From NCBI RefSeq assembly GCF_023074185.1, contig NZ_JADPKY010000030.1, positions 124,001 through 188,000 on the forward strand: DNA of 64,000 nucleotides, given 5' to 3'. Each line of letters opens with the position of its first letter. Position 1 is the stretch's first letter. Positions 1-9,532 of the stretch are shown one piece after another. The notes under the pieces were generated by a model, which saw only the letters and a program-made list of their open reading frames with translations, ran no database searches and was not told the DNA's origin. Source of the DNA: Bradyrhizobium sp. 132. GTDB lineage: Bacteria > Pseudomonadota > Alphaproteobacteria > Rhizobiales > Xanthobacteraceae. Position numbers and translations under genes: made by a program.

Positions 1-221
1 CTGTGACCGCCGTTGTAGACCTGAGAGAGATAGTAGTCGGCATGATAGGCCTGTATGGCCACGGCCGGCAGCTCACCTGCCGTGTAGACGCCGACGCTCT
101 GAATTTCGTTGACGTAGTCGACCACAGCGCCAGTGAGATGGTCGGCTTTCTCGGGGCTGCGGGCCGCTTCCAGCGCTTTGCTGGGCACCACAACCATGGT
201 CAAGCGGCCATCCACAATCAT
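1..221 (-). CDS. DUF4375-like (DMP19-type) protein, C-terminus cut by window edge
   Basis: The reverse strand reads an open frame that runs off the left edge of the window, so only about the first 73 codons are present. The visible part ends in a YYLSQVYNGGHS stretch, which resembles the conserved core of the DUF4375/DMP19 family, one member of which is a DNA-mimic protein. I chose the ATG at 221 because an AGGAGGG ribosome site lies about five bases upstream; an in-frame ATG at 254 has no such site. The family assignment rests on one short motif, and no function is claimed for this copy. Confidence 0.55.
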   Translation of the reverse strand, partial: MIVDGRLTMVVVPSKALEAARSPEKADHLTGAVVDYVNEIQSVGVYTAGELPAVAIQAYHADYYLSQVYNGGH

Positions 222-336
222 CGTGCCCTCCTGCAGTCGCATGGCGAATGCCATGCGGCTGCAGCCTATGATTGCAGTGATCAATTTTCAAATGCGATGC
301 GGCAATAGCGCTGATCGCGGCGGGCCGCCGCCCGGC

Positions 337-1011
337 CTACCCCAGATGCTTCCTAAAAAACTCCGTCGCCCTGCCCCAGGCGAGTTCGGCGGCTTCGCGG
401 TCGTGCACGGCCTGGCGCTGCTCGTTGACGAAGGCGTGCTCGGCGTCATAGCGGAACAACTCCAGCGACTTGCCGGCGGTCTTCATGCCGTTTTCGAAGG
501 CATCGACCAGTTGCGGTGTGCACCAGTCGTCCTTGTTGGCGAAATGAGCCTGGAGCGGAATCTTGACGTCGGCGGGCTTGGCCGCCTGCTCCGGCGGAAT
601 GCCGTAGAACACCACGCCGGCCGCAAGCTCCGGGATCTTGGTCGCACCGATGATGGTCACGGCGCCGCCGAGGCAGAAGCCTGTCAGCCCCACCTTGGCG
701 CCGTTGCGCGACAGATATTGCGTGGCGCCGCGCACGGTCTGCGTGGTGGCGTCCATGAAATCCAGCGAGTTCATCTCTTTGCCGGCGGCGTCCGTGTCGT
801 GATACGGCACCACCTTGCCCTTGTAGAGATCGGGCGCGAGCGCGTCGAAACCGGCCAGCGCAAAGCGGTCGCACAGGCCCTTGATCTGGTCCGACAGGCC
901 CCACCATTCCTGGATCACGACCACGCCCGGCGCGTTGCCGCGCGCCGCGTTGGCGAGATAGCCCGATCCGTCCTTGCCGTCCGGGCGCTTGAAGGTGATG
1001 GCGGTTCCCAT
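337..1011 (-). CDS. Dienelactone hydrolase family protein
   Basis: This 224-residue protein belongs to the cytoplasmic alpha/beta-hydrolase dienelactone hydrolase family, whose characterised members open the lactone ring of dienelactones in aromatic degradation. The nucleophile elbow is GFCLGG, giving the cysteine nucleophile typical of the family. EWWG near residue 36 supplies the conserved glutamate, DDWCTP the aspartate and EHAFVN the histidine of the triad. Length matches the usual 220-240 residues. No other ring-cleavage genes are adjacent, so the physiological substrate is unknown and a general carboxylesterase role is equally possible. It is followed on the same strand by the DUF4375-like gene. 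Confidence 0.88.
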   Translation of the reverse strand: MGTAITFKRPDGKDGSGYLANAARGNAPGVVVIQEWWGLSDQIKGLCDRFALAGFDALAPDLYKGKVVPYHDTDAAGKEMNSLDFMDATTQTVRGATQYLSRNGAKVGLTGFCLGGAVTIIGATKIPELAAGVVFYGIPPEQAAKPADVKIPLQAHFANKDDWCTPQLVDAFENGMKTAGKSLELFRYDAEHAFVNEQRQAVHDREAAELAWGRATEFFRKHLG

Positions 1012-1109
1012 GATGTCCTCCGGTGAGTTTCTGGGGAGCGGTTGGCGGTACTTTGGCCGCTGGGAGCGCGATAGGCAATCGCGCCTGACAACACACGCTC
1101 GTGTGCAAC

Positions 1110-1136
1110 AAAAAAGCCCCCTCGCGGGGGCTTCTT
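1110..1136 (-). terminator. Rho-independent terminator after fbcH
   Basis: On the minus strand a GC-rich hairpin AGCCCCC-GCGA-GGGGGCT is followed directly by a run of six T residues. It lies about 25 bases beyond the fbcH stop codon and before the start of the dienelactone hydrolase gene, so it should end the bc1 transcript. Confidence 0.85.
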
Positions 1137-1161
1137 AAATTCTCGTTTCGCCTTGAACCGC

Positions 1162-3234
1162 TCAGTGCGAGTCGGCCCAGACCTTCTTCTTGGTGAAGTA
1201 CATCAGGCCGGCGAAGATGATCAGGAAAATGAAGACCTGAAAGCCCATGCGCTTGCGCGCTTCCATGTGCGGTTCGGCGGTCCACATCAGGAACGTGGTG
1301 ACGTCCTTGGCGTACTGCGCGACGGTCGTCGGCGAGCCGTCGTCATAGGTCACCTGGCCGTCGCTGAGCGGCTTCGGCATCTTGATGGCGTGGCCCGGGA
1401 AGTACTTGTTGTAGTAGGAGCCCTCCGGGATGGTCACACCCTCAGGCGCCTTGTCCTCAAAGCCCTGCAGCACCGCCGAGACGTAGTCTGGGCCCTGCTC
1501 CTGATACTGGCTGAAGAAGTCGACGATGAACATCGGGAAGCCGCGCCCATAGGAACGCGCCTTCGTGATTAACGACAGATCCGGCGGCGCGGCGCCGCCG
1601 TTCGCCGCACGTGCGGCCTGCTCGTTTGGAAACGGCGAGGGGAAATAGTCCGCCGGCCGGCCCGGGCGCTCGAACATGTCGCCCTGATCGTTCGGACCGT
1701 CCTTGACCTTGTAGTCGGAGGCGAAGGCTGCCACCTGCGCGGTCGAATAGCCGGGGCCGCCGGGATCTCCGAGATTGCGGAAGGCGATAAAGGACAGGCC
1801 GTGGCAATTGGCGCAGACTTCCTTGTAGACCTTGAGGCCGCGCTGGAGTGCGCCGCGGTCGAACGTGCCGAACGGGCCGGAGAAGGACCAGTTGTTGCCC
1901 GGCGGCCTGGTGCCGCCTTCCTCGGCGCGGGCGCTGTCGACTGAGCCCGCAAACAACGCGCCCACCAGCGCAAGAGCGATCACGGTCGACACCATCGGCG
2001 TCGACTTGCTGCCGGTCTTTGCAAGAACCGCCTCTGCGATCGAATTCGGCACCGGCCGCGGCGTCTCGATGCGCGAGAGCAGCGGCAGCACGATCAGGAA
2101 GTAGGCGAAGTAGCAGAACGTCAGGACCCGGCCGGCGATCACGTAGATGCCTTCCGGCGGCTGCGCGCCGAGATAGCCGAGCAGGATGCAGACCGCGACG
2201 AAGATCCAGAAGAACTGCTTGGCCAGCGGACGGTACTTCGACGACTTCGTCCTGGCGGCGTCGAGCCAGGGCAGGAAGCACAGGATGATGATCGCCGAGA
2301 ACATCCCGATCACGCCCGCGAGCTTGTTCGGGATCGAACGCAGGATCGCGTAGAACGGCAGGTAATACCATTCCGGCACGATGTGCGGTGGGGTCACGCC
2401 CGGGTTCGCCGGAATGTAGTTGTCGGCGTCGCCGAGATAGTTCGGCATGTAGAAGATGAACCAGGCGTAGAGCAGCATGAAGCAGGCGACGCCGAAGCCG
2501 TCCTTGATGGTGGCGTGCGGCGTGAACGGAACCGTGTCCTTTTCCGTCTTCGGCTCAACGCCGTCAGGATTGTTCTGGCCGGCGACGTGCAGCGCCCAGA
2601 CGTGGAGCACGACGACGCCCGCGATCAGGAACGGCAGCAGATAGTGCAGCGAGAAGAAGCGGTTCAGCGTCGGGTTACCGACCGAATAGCCGCCCCACAG
2701 CAGCGTCACGATGCTCTCGCCGACATAGGGAATGGCGGAGAACAGATTGGTGATGACGGTGGCGCCCCAGAAGCTCATCTGGCCCCAGGGGAGCACGTAG
2801 CCCATGAAACCGGTCGCCATCATCAGGAGGTAGATGATGACGCCGAGGATCCAGAGCACTTCGCGCGGCTCCTTGTAGGAGCCGTAATAGAGGCCGCGCA
2901 GCATGTGGACGTAGACAGCGACGAAGAACATGGAGGCGCCGACGGCGTGCATGTTGCGCAGCAGCCAGCCGTAATTGACGTCACGGACCAATAGCTCGAC
3001 CGACTTGAAGGCGAGATCGGCATGCGGCGTGTAGTGCATCGCCAGGATCACGCCGGTCAGGATCTGGATCCCAAGCATGAAGGAGAGGATGGCGCCGAAG
3101 GTCCACCAGTAGTTCAGGTTGCGCGGGGTGGGATAGATAACGAAGGACGAGTGGACGAGACCCATGATCGGCAGACGTCGCTCGATCCATTGCAGGGCCG
3201 GATTGCTCGGCTGGTAGTCGGATGGTCCGCTCAT
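1162..3234 (-). CDS. fbcH: Cytochrome b/c1 fusion protein of the bc1 complex
   Basis: At 690 residues this is the fused cytochrome b and c1 precursor characteristic of Bradyrhizobium, which is cleaved after synthesis into the two subunits of ubiquinol-cytochrome c reductase. Roughly residues 1-410 form the multi-span cytochrome b, with the Qo-site PEWY motif and paired heme-ligand histidines. After an internal signal-like hydrophobic stretch ([19 protein letters not shown]) the c1 part carries the CANCHG heme c site near residue 474 and a Met ligand in IKMPKP. A C-terminal membrane anchor ends in a lysine-rich tail. It lies 62 bases downstream of the Rieske gene, consistent with an fbcFH operon. 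Confidence 0.97.
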   Translation of the reverse strand: MSGPSDYQPSNPALQWIERRLPIMGLVHSSFVIYPTPRNLNYWWTFGAILSFMLGIQILTGVILAMHYTPHADLAFKSVELLVRDVNYGWLLRNMHAVGASMFFVAVYVHMLRGLYYGSYKEPREVLWILGVIIYLLMMATGFMGYVLPWGQMSFWGATVITNLFSAIPYVGESIVTLLWGGYSVGNPTLNRFFSLHYLLPFLIAGVVVLHVWALHVAGQNNPDGVEPKTEKDTVPFTPHATIKDGFGVACFMLLYAWFIFYMPNYLGDADNYIPANPGVTPPHIVPEWYYLPFYAILRSIPNKLAGVIGMFSAIIILCFLPWLDAARTKSSKYRPLAKQFFWIFVAVCILLGYLGAQPPEGIYVIAGRVLTFCYFAYFLIVLPLLSRIETPRPVPNSIAEAVLAKTGSKSTPMVSTVIALALVGALFAGSVDSARAEEGGTRPPGNNWSFSGPFGTFDRGALQRGLKVYKEVCANCHGLSFIAFRNLGDPGGPGYSTAQVAAFASDYKVKDGPNDQGDMFERPGRPADYFPSPFPNEQAARAANGGAAPPDLSLITKARSYGRGFPMFIVDFFSQYQEQGPDYVSAVLQGFEDKAPEGVTIPEGSYYNKYFPGHAIKMPKPLSDGQVTYDDGSPTTVAQYAKDVTTFLMWTAEPHMEARKRMGFQVFIFLIIFAGLMYFTKKKVWADSH

Positions 3235-3296
3235 GATGCGATCCTGAGGAAATATAACGACGAGACGGCGCGAAGCTTCGGACGCGGGTCCGAAGC

Positions 3297-3827
3297 TCAG
3301 CCGATCTGGATTTTGGTGTCGGAAACGAACTGGTACGGCGGCACGGGCAGGTTCGCGGGCGCGGGCCCCTGGCGGATGCGGCCGGACGAATCGTACTGCG
3401 AACCATGGCAGGGGCAGAAGAACCCGTCGTAATTGCCTTCATGTGCGATCGGGATGCAGCCGAGATGGGTGCAGATGCCGATCACAACCAGCCACTGGTC
3501 GTGGCCGGACTTGACCCGGGCCTCGTCGGACTGCGGATCGGGCAGGCTCGCCACATTGACGGCGCGCGCCTCGTCGATCTGTTTCTTGGTGCGGTGGCTG
3601 ATATAGATCGGCTTGCCGCGCCAGAACACCTTGATGTCCTGCCCCTCGGCGACCGGACTGAGATCGACCTCGATCGGCGCACCGGCGGCGATGGTCGACG
3701 CATCAGGATTCATCTGGGAGACGAAGGGCCAGAGCGCGGCTGCGCCCCCTACTGCTGCAGCTGCCCCCGTTGCAACGAATAAGAAATCACGGCGTGTCGG
3801 ATGGTCCGCCGAAGACGCTGTCGTCAC
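3297..3827 (-). CDS. petA: Ubiquinol-cytochrome c reductase Rieske iron-sulfur subunit
   Basis: This 176-residue protein carries both Rieske cluster motifs, CTHLGC and CPCHGS, which bind the 2Fe-2S centre that takes electrons from ubiquinol and passes them to cytochrome c1. The N-terminus has a twin-arginine sequence TRRDFLF followed by an alanine-rich membrane segment, as expected for a Tat-inserted anchor. It is the first gene of the bc1 operon (called fbcF in Bradyrhizobium), immediately upstream of fbcH. Length is normal for the family. Confidence 0.97.
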   Translation of the reverse strand: MTTASSADHPTRRDFLFVATGAAAAVGGAAALWPFVSQMNPDASTIAAGAPIEVDLSPVAEGQDIKVFWRGKPIYISHRTKKQIDEARAVNVASLPDPQSDEARVKSGHDQWLVVIGICTHLGCIPIAHEGNYDGFFCPCHGSQYDSSGRIRQGPAPANLPVPPYQFVSDTKIQIG

Positions 3828-4106
3828 GATTCCAACCCTTTCTTCTTATTCTGCCGGCGGAACCGCTCCAGAGGGCCCCAAGGTCCCCAGAACAGCCTGC
3901 TAGCGCCCGCGGCCCCCCCGCGGCGGCAGAACTTCACGTGTCCCCACCAAAACAAGGCGAAAACAGCAGTCCAGAATCGTTCTATTGGCACCCTTGCCGG
4001 GCGAGCGCAAGCCCGCTATCGGCGCGGGAGCGTGCAATGCACGAATTCCGCGGCCAGCGATGTTTTATTGAGACATTTCCGGCCCGCACCGAACCCGGCA
4101 CAGCCC

Positions 4107-4574
4107 ATGCAGATAGCGCTTTTCCAACCCGACATCCCCCAGAACACCGGCACGATTCTCAGGCTCTGCGCCTGTCTGGGCGTGGCCGCCCATATCATCG
4201 AACCGGCAGGCTTTCCCGTCTCCGACCGGCATTTCCGCCGGGCGGGAATGGATTACCTCGATCAGGTCAGCATCAACCGCCATGACTCGTGGTCGAAATT
4301 CGAGCAATGGCGCGCGGCACAGGGCTACCGCCTGCTGCTGTTCACCACCAAAGGGGCCACCGACTACCGCGATTTCCGTTACCAGACGACGGACATCCTG
4401 CTATTCGGGCGCGAGAGCGCCGGCGTCACCGACGCGGTGGTCGAAGCCGCGGACGCGCGGCTGGTGATTCCGATCGCGGCGGGGCTACGGTCGCTCAATG
4501 TCGCCATGACCGCGGCGATGGCCGCAGGCGAAGCGCTGCGGCAGATCCGGAACCCCGAGGCCTCACAGGATTGA
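4107..4574 (+). CDS. trmL: tRNA (cytidine(34)-2'-O)-methyltransferase
   Basis: This 155-residue SPOUT-class methyltransferase would methylate the 2'-OH of the wobble nucleotide in tRNA-Leu isoacceptors. It begins MQIALFQPDIPQNTG, the conserved motif 1 of TrmL, and contains the LLFGRESAG and IPIAAGLRSLNVA segments that form the trefoil-knot cofactor site. I set the start at the ATG at 4107 by family length; the open frame extends upstream without similarity, and the ribosome site before 4107 is weak. It is encoded divergently from petA, about 280 bases away. Confidence 0.93.
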   Translation: MQIALFQPDIPQNTGTILRLCACLGVAAHIIEPAGFPVSDRHFRRAGMDYLDQVSINRHDSWSKFEQWRAAQGYRLLLFTTKGATDYRDFRYQTTDILLFGRESAGVTDAVVEAADARLVIPIAAGLRSLNVAMTAAMAAGEALRQIRNPEASQD

Positions 4575-4601
4575 AGGGCCCATAGGATTGAGGAGAGACG
4601 G

Positions 4602-5234
4602 TTGAGTTACGCGGTCAAGGAAATCTTCCTGACTCTGCAAGGCGAAGGCGCACATGCCGGGCGCGCGTCCGTATTTTGCCGTTTTGCCGGCTGCAACCTC
4701 TGGAGCGGGCGAGAGGCCGACCGCGCGGGCGCCACCTGCAAATTCTGCGACACGGACTTCGTCGGCACCGACGGCACGCTGGGCGGGCGCTACGCCTCGG
4801 CCGCGGAACTCGCCGGCACCATCGCCGCGCAATGGACAGCCTCTACCGACAACCGTTACGTGGTGCTCACCGGCGGCGAGCCGCTGCTCCAGGTCGATGC
4901 CGCACTGGTCGATGCGCTCCACGCAAGCGGCTTCGAGATCGGCGTCGAGACCAACGGCACGATCGTCCCGCCCGAGGGGCTCGACTGGATCTGCGTCAGT
5001 CCGAAGGGCGGCAGCGACCTGGTGGTCCGGCGCGGCCACGAGCTGAAGCTGGTCTATCCGCAGCCACTCGCCGCACCGGAGGCCTTCGCAGGCCTCGCCT
5101 TCGAGCGCTTCTCGCTGCAGCCGATGGACGGGCCCGAGGTGGCCGAGAACACCGCGCGCGCGATCGACTACTGCCTCAATCATCCGCAATGGCGGCTCAG
5201 CGTGCAGACGCACAAGTCGCTCGGTATCAGATAG
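4602..5234 (+). CDS. queE: 7-carboxy-7-deazaguanine synthase
   Basis: QueE is a radical SAM enzyme that converts 6-carboxy-tetrahydropterin to 7-carboxy-7-deazaguanine in the pathway to queuosine. The protein is 210 residues and begins with the conserved FLTLQGEG. Its iron-sulfur motif is CX14CX2C (GCNLWSG...CKFC), the QueE-specific variant of the usual radical SAM spacing. The VVLTGGEPLLQ stretch supplies the SAM-binding GGEP motif. Start is TTG at 4602, preceded by GAGGAGAGACGG; no in-frame ATG fits the family N-terminus. It is followed after 17 bases by queD, the enzyme for the preceding pathway step. Confidence 0.95.
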   Translation: MSYAVKEIFLTLQGEGAHAGRASVFCRFAGCNLWSGREADRAGATCKFCDTDFVGTDGTLGGRYASAAELAGTIAAQWTASTDNRYVVLTGGEPLLQVDAALVDALHASGFEIGVETNGTIVPPEGLDWICVSPKGGSDLVVRRGHELKLVYPQPLAAPEAFAGLAFERFSLQPMDGPEVAENTARAIDYCLNHPQWRLSVQTHKSLGIR

Positions 5235-5251
5235 GATTGGTTTTCGAACAG

Positions 5252-5617
5252 ATGTGGGAATTGACGAAATCGTTTCGCTTCGAGGCGGCGCACTCATTGT
5301 CGGGAACGACGTTCGGCGCGGCCAGCGAAGAGATCCACGGCCACTCCTTTCGCGCTGAGGTGACGGTGCGCGGCACGCTGGACCCTGCGACCGGCATGGT
5401 GGTCGATCTCGGCCTCCTTCAGCGCGCCATCGAGGATGTGCGCGTGATGCTGGACCACAAGTTCCTCAACAAGATCGAGGCGCTGGGCACACCGACGCTG
5501 GAAAACCTCTCGCTCTTCGTCTGGGACCGGCTGGCGCATATCGGCAAGCTGACCCGCGTCAGCATCCATCGCGACAGTTGCAGCGAGAGCTGCACCTATT
5601 ACGGTCCGCAGGGCTGA
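5252..5617 (+). CDS. queD: 6-carboxy-5,6,7,8-tetrahydropterin synthase
   Basis: QueD makes 6-carboxy-tetrahydropterin from dihydroneopterin triphosphate, the substrate used by QueE. The 121-residue protein has the zinc-binding histidines FEAAHSL and HGHSF and the family segments MVVDLG and LDHKFLN; the length is typical. I use the ATG at 5252; a TTG fifteen bases upstream in the same frame (5237) is an alternative and neither has a strong ribosome site. It sits between queE and hemF with very short spacing, so probably one transcript. Confidence 0.93.
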   Translation: MWELTKSFRFEAAHSLSGTTFGAASEEIHGHSFRAEVTVRGTLDPATGMVVDLGLLQRAIEDVRVMLDHKFLNKIEALGTPTLENLSLFVWDRLAHIGKLTRVSIHRDSCSESCTYYGPQG

Positions 5618-5621
5618 AAGA

Positions 5622-6521
5622 ATGACATCCACATTGGACCCGAGCTTGATCGAAGACCGCAAGACGCGCGCCCGCGTCTGGTTCGAAGCTTTGCGCGACG
5701 ACATCTGTGCGAGCTTCGAGCGGCTGGAAGACGACGCGCCGCAAAACCTTTATCCGGGCGAGCCCGGCCGCTTCAAACGCACGCCCTGGCAGCGCACCGA
5801 TCATACCGGCGCGGCCGGCGGCGGCGGCGTGATGTCGATGATGTCCGGCCGCCTGTTCGAGAAGGTCGGCGTGCACTGCTCGACCGTGCACGGCGAATTC
5901 GCGCCGGAGTTTCGCGCGCAAATTCCGGGCGCGGCGGACGACCCGAAGTTCTGGGCCTCCGGCATCTCGCTGATCGCGCATCTGCGCAATCCGCACGTGC
6001 CAGCGGTGCACATGAACACGCGCTTTGTCGTCACCACAAAAGCCTGGTTCGGCGGCGGCGCCGATCTGACGCCGGTGCTCGAGCGCCGGCGGACGCAGGA
6101 CGACGCCGACACCATCGCCTTCCACGCCGCGATGAAACAGGCCTGCACGCAGCCGAACGGCATCGCCGATTACGACAAGTACAAGAAGTGGTGCGACGAG
6201 TATTTCCACCTGCCGCATCGGAAAGAAGCCCGCGGCATCGGCGGCATCTTCTACGACTGGCACGACAGCGGCGACTGGGACGCCGACCTCGCCTTCACCG
6301 CGGATGTCGGCCGCGCCTTCCTGAAGATCTATCCTGAGATCGTGCGGCGCAATTTCGCGACCGCCTGGACGGCCGAGGATCGCGAGGAGCAATTGATCCG
6401 GCGCGGCCGCTATGTCGAATTCAATCTGCTCTACGATCGCGGCACCATCTTCGGGCTCAGGACCGGTGGCAATGTCGATTCGATCCTGTCGTCGCTGCCG
6501 CCGGAGGTGAAATGGCCATGA
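5622..6521 (+). CDS. hemF: Oxygen-dependent coproporphyrinogen III oxidase
   Basis: HemF performs the oxygen-dependent decarboxylation of coproporphyrinogen III to protoporphyrinogen IX in heme synthesis. The 299-residue protein contains the family segments [49 protein letters not shown] and [14 protein letters not shown], including the conserved histidines and the dimer-interface GGxF(F)D region. The start codon lies four bases after the queD stop and the end overlaps the next gene by ten bases. An oxygen-independent HemN would be expected elsewhere in such an organism but is not in this window. Confidence 0.97.
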   Translation: MTSTLDPSLIEDRKTRARVWFEALRDDICASFERLEDDAPQNLYPGEPGRFKRTPWQRTDHTGAAGGGGVMSMMSGRLFEKVGVHCSTVHGEFAPEFRAQIPGAADDPKFWASGISLIAHLRNPHVPAVHMNTRFVVTTKAWFGGGADLTPVLERRRTQDDADTIAFHAAMKQACTQPNGIADYDKYKKWCDEYFHLPHRKEARGIGGIFYDWHDSGDWDADLAFTADVGRAFLKIYPEIVRRNFATAWTAEDREEQLIRRGRYVEFNLLYDRGTIFGLRTGGNVDSILSSLPPEVKWP

Positions 6522-7264
6522 CTCCGATGAAGCCCGCAATCAGGCCGCTGCCGCGCGCCATGCTGATCGACATGGACGACACCATCCTGTCGGCCTATGG
6601 CCGGCCCGAGATCGCCTGGAACACGATCGCGAACGAGTTTGCCGAAGAGCTCGCGCCGCTGCCGCCGCAGCAGGTCGCAACCACGGTGCTCGCGTTCGCG
6701 AAAAACTTCTGGGCCAATGCGGACGCCTCGTGGCGGCTCAGGCTTGCCGAAGCTCGTCACCTCACCGTCAAGGGCGGGTTTGCCGCGCTCGCCGCCGCCG
6801 GCTACCGCGCCCTGCCCGACGACCTCGCCATTCGCCTCGCCGACCGCTTCACCACCTATCGCGAGGAGGAGATGTTCGTCTTCCCCGGCGCGCATGAGGC
6901 CATCGACAAATTGAAGGCGCTCGGCATCAAGCTCGCGCTGGTGACCAACGGCGCCGCCGACACCCAGCGCGCCAAGGTCGAGCGCTTCGAGCTGGCGCAC
7001 CGCTTCCACCACATCCAGATCGAAGGCGAGCACGGTTTTGGCAAGCCCGAGGAGCGCGCCTACCTGCACGCGATGGACACGCTCGGCGTCACCGCAAAAG
7101 ATACCTGGATGATCGGCGACAATCTGGAATGGGAAGTGGTGACTCCGCAGCGTCTCGGCATCTATTCGATCTGGATCGACGTGCACGGCGACGGCCTGCC
7201 CGAAGGGTCGCTCGTCAAGCCTGACCGCATCATCCGCTCGCTCGGCGAACTTTTGCCGGGATGA
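6512..7264 (+). CDS. HAD-family hydrolase
   Basis: This 250-residue protein has the haloacid dehalogenase fold: motif I is MDDTIL with the two catalytic aspartates, motif II is LVTNGA, the lysine of motif III precedes [10 protein letters not shown], and motif IV is [11 protein letters not shown] helical cap lies between motifs I and II, as in subfamily IA (YjjG/phosphoglycolate phosphatase-like). It overlaps the 3' end of hemF by ten bases, so it is translationally linked to it. The substrate cannot be read from the sequence; nucleotide or small sugar phosphates are usual for this subfamily. Confidence 0.85.
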   Translation: MAMTPMKPAIRPLPRAMLIDMDDTILSAYGRPEIAWNTIANEFAEELAPLPPQQVATTVLAFAKNFWANADASWRLRLAEARHLTVKGGFAALAAAGYRALPDDLAIRLADRFTTYREEEMFVFPGAHEAIDKLKALGIKLALVTNGAADTQRAKVERFELAHRFHHIQIEGEHGFGKPEERAYLHAMDTLGVTAKDTWMIGDNLEWEVVTPQRLGIYSIWIDVHGDGLPEGSLVKPDRIIRSLGELLPG

Positions 7265-7600
7265 TCAAGGCCGCGAAAACAAAAACATCGAAAACAACCC
7301 CATGCACAGTAGCCGACCGCTGCAAAACCAATGACTTACGGATTTAACGAAACCCTTTGACTCGTCGGGCAAAACACGGGCATGGTGGCATCATCGCCGC
7401 GCCCAGGACCGAAGAGCCCTTGCGTGCCTCTTGAGCGATCCCCCACTCGAACCTCCGTCATCGACGTTTCAGTCTGCGCGGCGGACACGCGCAGCCGTAG
7501 CGCATCCGCGGACCCGCAGTCGTGATCGGCATGTCATGACGGCTTGCTAACTCTTCTCTCGTCAATCAACTCTCTGTCAATCAACCTGAAAGGACCATCC
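7265..7600. other. Intergenic region with a short tandem duplication
   Basis: These 336 bases hold no convincing gene. A TTGACT hexamer about 240 bases before the next gene could be a -35 element but no matching -10 was identified. Just before the ribosome site of the 7601 gene the sequence TCGTCAATCAAC is nearly repeated as TCTGTCAATCAAC, a short tandem duplication of the 5' leader. Confidence 0.4.
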
Positions 7601-7804
7601 ATGGAACTGAAAGTCGGCGATATCGTAATGCTGAAATCCGGCGGGCAGCCGCTCACCGTTGCGGAAGTGAAGGGCGACGACGTGCTCTGCCTCTGGATGG
7701 GCGCGGAAGGCGACCTGTTCCGCGAGACGCTGCCGCTGGCCGTGCTCGAACAGCTGGAAGAATTGGACGAGGACGAGGATGACGAGGACGAAGACGAGGA
7801 GTAG
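7601..7804 (+). CDS. Small YodC-like (DUF2158) protein with acidic tail
   Basis: The 67-residue product begins MELKVGDIVMLKSGG and has the compact beta-barrel-like pattern of DUF2158/YodC proteins, including VLCLWMG. It then ends in about 17 residues that are nearly all Asp and Glu. The start is supported by a GAAAGGA site eight bases upstream. DUF2158 proteins have no settled function. The long acidic tail is a possible nucleic-acid-mimic or chaperone-binding element, but that is speculation. Confidence 0.75.
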   Translation: MELKVGDIVMLKSGGQPLTVAEVKGDDVLCLWMGAEGDLFRETLPLAVLEQLEELDEDEDDEDEDEE

Positions 7805-7858
7805 GCACGCCTGAGACCGCGTCCTCGTTAGGTCGGAGTGCTCGGCTCCGCCGCATGT

Positions 7859-7900
7859 GATGTCCGCTTCTATGCCAACAACGGCGCAAGAGCGGACATC
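7859..7900. repeat. Inverted repeat between convergent genes
   Basis: Perfect ten-base arms GATGTCCGCT and AGCGGACATC are separated by 22 bases. The element lies between the convergent ends of the genes at 7804 and 7918. There is no T-run on either side, so it is not a classical terminator; it may be one of the dispersed palindromes seen in related genomes or an mRNA 3'-end stabiliser. Confidence 0.6.
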
Positions 7901-7917
7901 GCTGGATGCTTCGAACG

Positions 7918-8991
7918 TCAATCCAACGGAACGTTCAGACTGGTACCTTTGGTGATAATGCCGCCACGGTTGCCAATCTCAATCGAACCATAGCGCTGCT
8001 TGAAACAATCGGGCAGCGGCCGGTCGCCTTCCATGCTGAGCCAAAGCCGCAACAAATGACGCTTTTGGCTTGCAATGGGCCAATCACGGAATCCGGTCCG
8101 ATCATGCAACAAAGCATGATTGTAAACGAACTGCATGTCACCCGGCTGAAGCCGCATGCCAAAATGCAGAGTGGGGCTGTTTGCGAGCGCGTCAAAGAGA
8201 TCGAGTGCCTCGACGTGAGCGGGCGTCAGTCTCGGCGCATCGGGAAAGCGCTGCGCACTATCGATATACTGGCGCTGATAGAACCCGGTCAGGAACCCCG
8301 CATGCCAATTCAGCACCGGGATTTCAAGATATGGCTTTTCGTTCTCCGGCACCTCGCCTCGCCGGTCTGTCGCGATCGGATCAAACAAGAGAGCGGCAAG
8401 GTCGGGACGTCTGTCAAACATCTCGTTGTAGATTGTCGTCGTGCTGACAAGGAGAGAATCCCCTCCCTCCATCGCCTCGCGAATGCATAACAATCCAACC
8501 ACGTCGGACGAATCCGTGTGGAATGTCTGACGTTCCGAAGTTTGATAAATTCGAGTGTTCGGATCCTTCGCATCGGCACCTGTGTCACGGACGTGACCGA
8601 GAATGTGACCCGCTGCATTCTGAGACCGCGCCGATCCAAGATGCGCGCCCACCCCGCAAAATATCGTAGCGGCAAACTCCTGGCTATATTTTGCCACCGG
8701 GAGGCCGCGTATGACTTGGAAGCCCAAGCCGACCAACAGCTTCTTCTTGAGATCTTCCAGGTGCGCGCCGAGATGAGGAAGCGGAAAGCTTTCCTTCGTG
8801 ATCTCTGCGATTTCTTTGCTTCTGCCGAGATATGTTTCAGCTGCGTTCTCGAGCTCGGCGATCTCGCCGGCAGCAAGCGATATCAACCATCGATCAGGAT
8901 TCGCCTTCATCTCAGCGCCTTGCCAGGCAGACGGGATATCGACCCTCCCTGGAGGACGATTGATCCCGCTGGACACTGAGAGCACATTCAT
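7918..8991 (-). CDS. TauD/TfdA-like 2-oxoglutarate dioxygenase
   Basis: This 357-residue protein resembles the TauD/TfdA family of Fe(II)/2-oxoglutarate-dependent oxygenases. The iron facial triad appears as FHTDSSD around residue 160 with a distal histidine in NHALLHDRTGFRDW, followed by the arginine-containing KRHLLRLWLS segment that binds the 2-oxoglutarate carboxylate. The start ATG has an AGGAGCC site upstream. Related proteins hydroxylate sulfonates, amino acids or small metabolites; the substrate here is unknown. Base composition is lower in GC than in the flanking housekeeping genes, and the neighbours do not suggest a pathway. Confidence 0.82.
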   Translation of the reverse strand: MNVLSVSSGINRPPGRVDIPSAWQGAEMKANPDRWLISLAAGEIAELENAAETYLGRSKEIAEITKESFPLPHLGAHLEDLKKKLLVGLGFQVIRGLPVAKYSQEFAATIFCGVGAHLGSARSQNAAGHILGHVRDTGADAKDPNTRIYQTSERQTFHTDSSDVVGLLCIREAMEGGDSLLVSTTTIYNEMFDRRPDLAALLFDPIATDRRGEVPENEKPYLEIPVLNWHAGFLTGFYQRQYIDSAQRFPDAPRLTPAHVEALDLFDALANSPTLHFGMRLQPGDMQFVYNHALLHDRTGFRDWPIASQKRHLLRLWLSMEGDRPLPDCFKQRYGSIEIGNRGGIITKGTSLNVPLD

Positions 8992-9148
8992 AGTGTTGGC
9001 TCCTGAGAAGATTGGACGTCAGAAATGGGGGCGGACCATCGACGATATTGTGCCGATCGCTTGTTTGCAACTTGGCGCCCCCTGCGAACGGACATCCCGC
9101 AGCCCAAGGCCATTTCTGAAAAGTGACCAACGGAAGTCACCGCCAAGA

Positions 9149-9170
9149 GAAAAGCCGCCCGAAGGCGGCT
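9149..9170 (-). terminator. Rho-independent terminator after the small gene at 9239
   Basis: Read on the minus strand, AGCCGCC-TTC-GGGCGGCT forms a strong hairpin followed by TTTTCTC. It lies about 70 bases past the stop codon at 9239 and separates that gene from the dioxygenase gene. Confidence 0.75.
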
Positions 9171-9238
9171 AGTCGTTCTCTCCGCTGAAAGGAACTTGGA
9201 AGCAATTCCACCAGCCGCTGGTGACCAAACGAACGCCG

Positions 9239-9415
9239 TCACGCGACGAGCCAATGTCCCTTGTGAATATCGAACTTCACCGCGCCGTCGTCACGCATCT
9301 TCAACAGGAGCGATTGGCAGTCGTCCTGGTTCTTTATGTTGACGCGCTTCATGATTTCGAAAGTTTTCAGAGGCTTTTCTCGAAGGGCGATTAGAATCTT
9401 TTCTCGATCAGTCAT
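9239..9415 (-). CDS. Small winged-helix-like protein
   Basis: The 58-residue product begins MTDREKILIALREKPLKTF and has the helix-turn-helix-wing periodicity of a minimal winged-helix domain: an N-terminal helix, an EIMKRVN turn, a QSLLLKMRDDG recognition-like helix, then a short KFDIHKGHWLV wing. An AGGAACCCA site precedes the ATG at 9415, and a terminator follows the gene. It may be a small DNA-binding protein, but the target is unknown. Its GC content is low for this genome. Confidence 0.6.
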   Translation of the reverse strand: MTDREKILIALREKPLKTFEIMKRVNIKNQDDCQSLLLKMRDDGAVKFDIHKGHWLVA

Positions 9416-9532
9416 TGGGTTCCTTGCATCGACATCGGCGACGGTACGTGTTGTACAGATCGTCTGCAACAGGTGCGTTCGCTTGACGAGGTCCGTTCCG
9501 GTTCAAAATCTCAGATCTCAACTTGCGCACAT

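Noticed and set aside
3828..4106. 5' extension of trmL to the ATG at 3801
   Set aside because: The added 100 residues overlap the petA start region and are arginine/proline rich without similarity to the family, whose N-terminus is at MQIALFQ.
4561..4601. A possible preQ1 riboswitch before queE
   Set aside because: The gap after trmL is only 27 bases, too short for the aptamer, and no compact pseudoknot pattern was found.
8988..9254. 88-codon minus-strand frame between the dioxygenase and the winged-helix gene
   Set aside because: It runs across a strong terminator hairpin and has no recognisable pattern.
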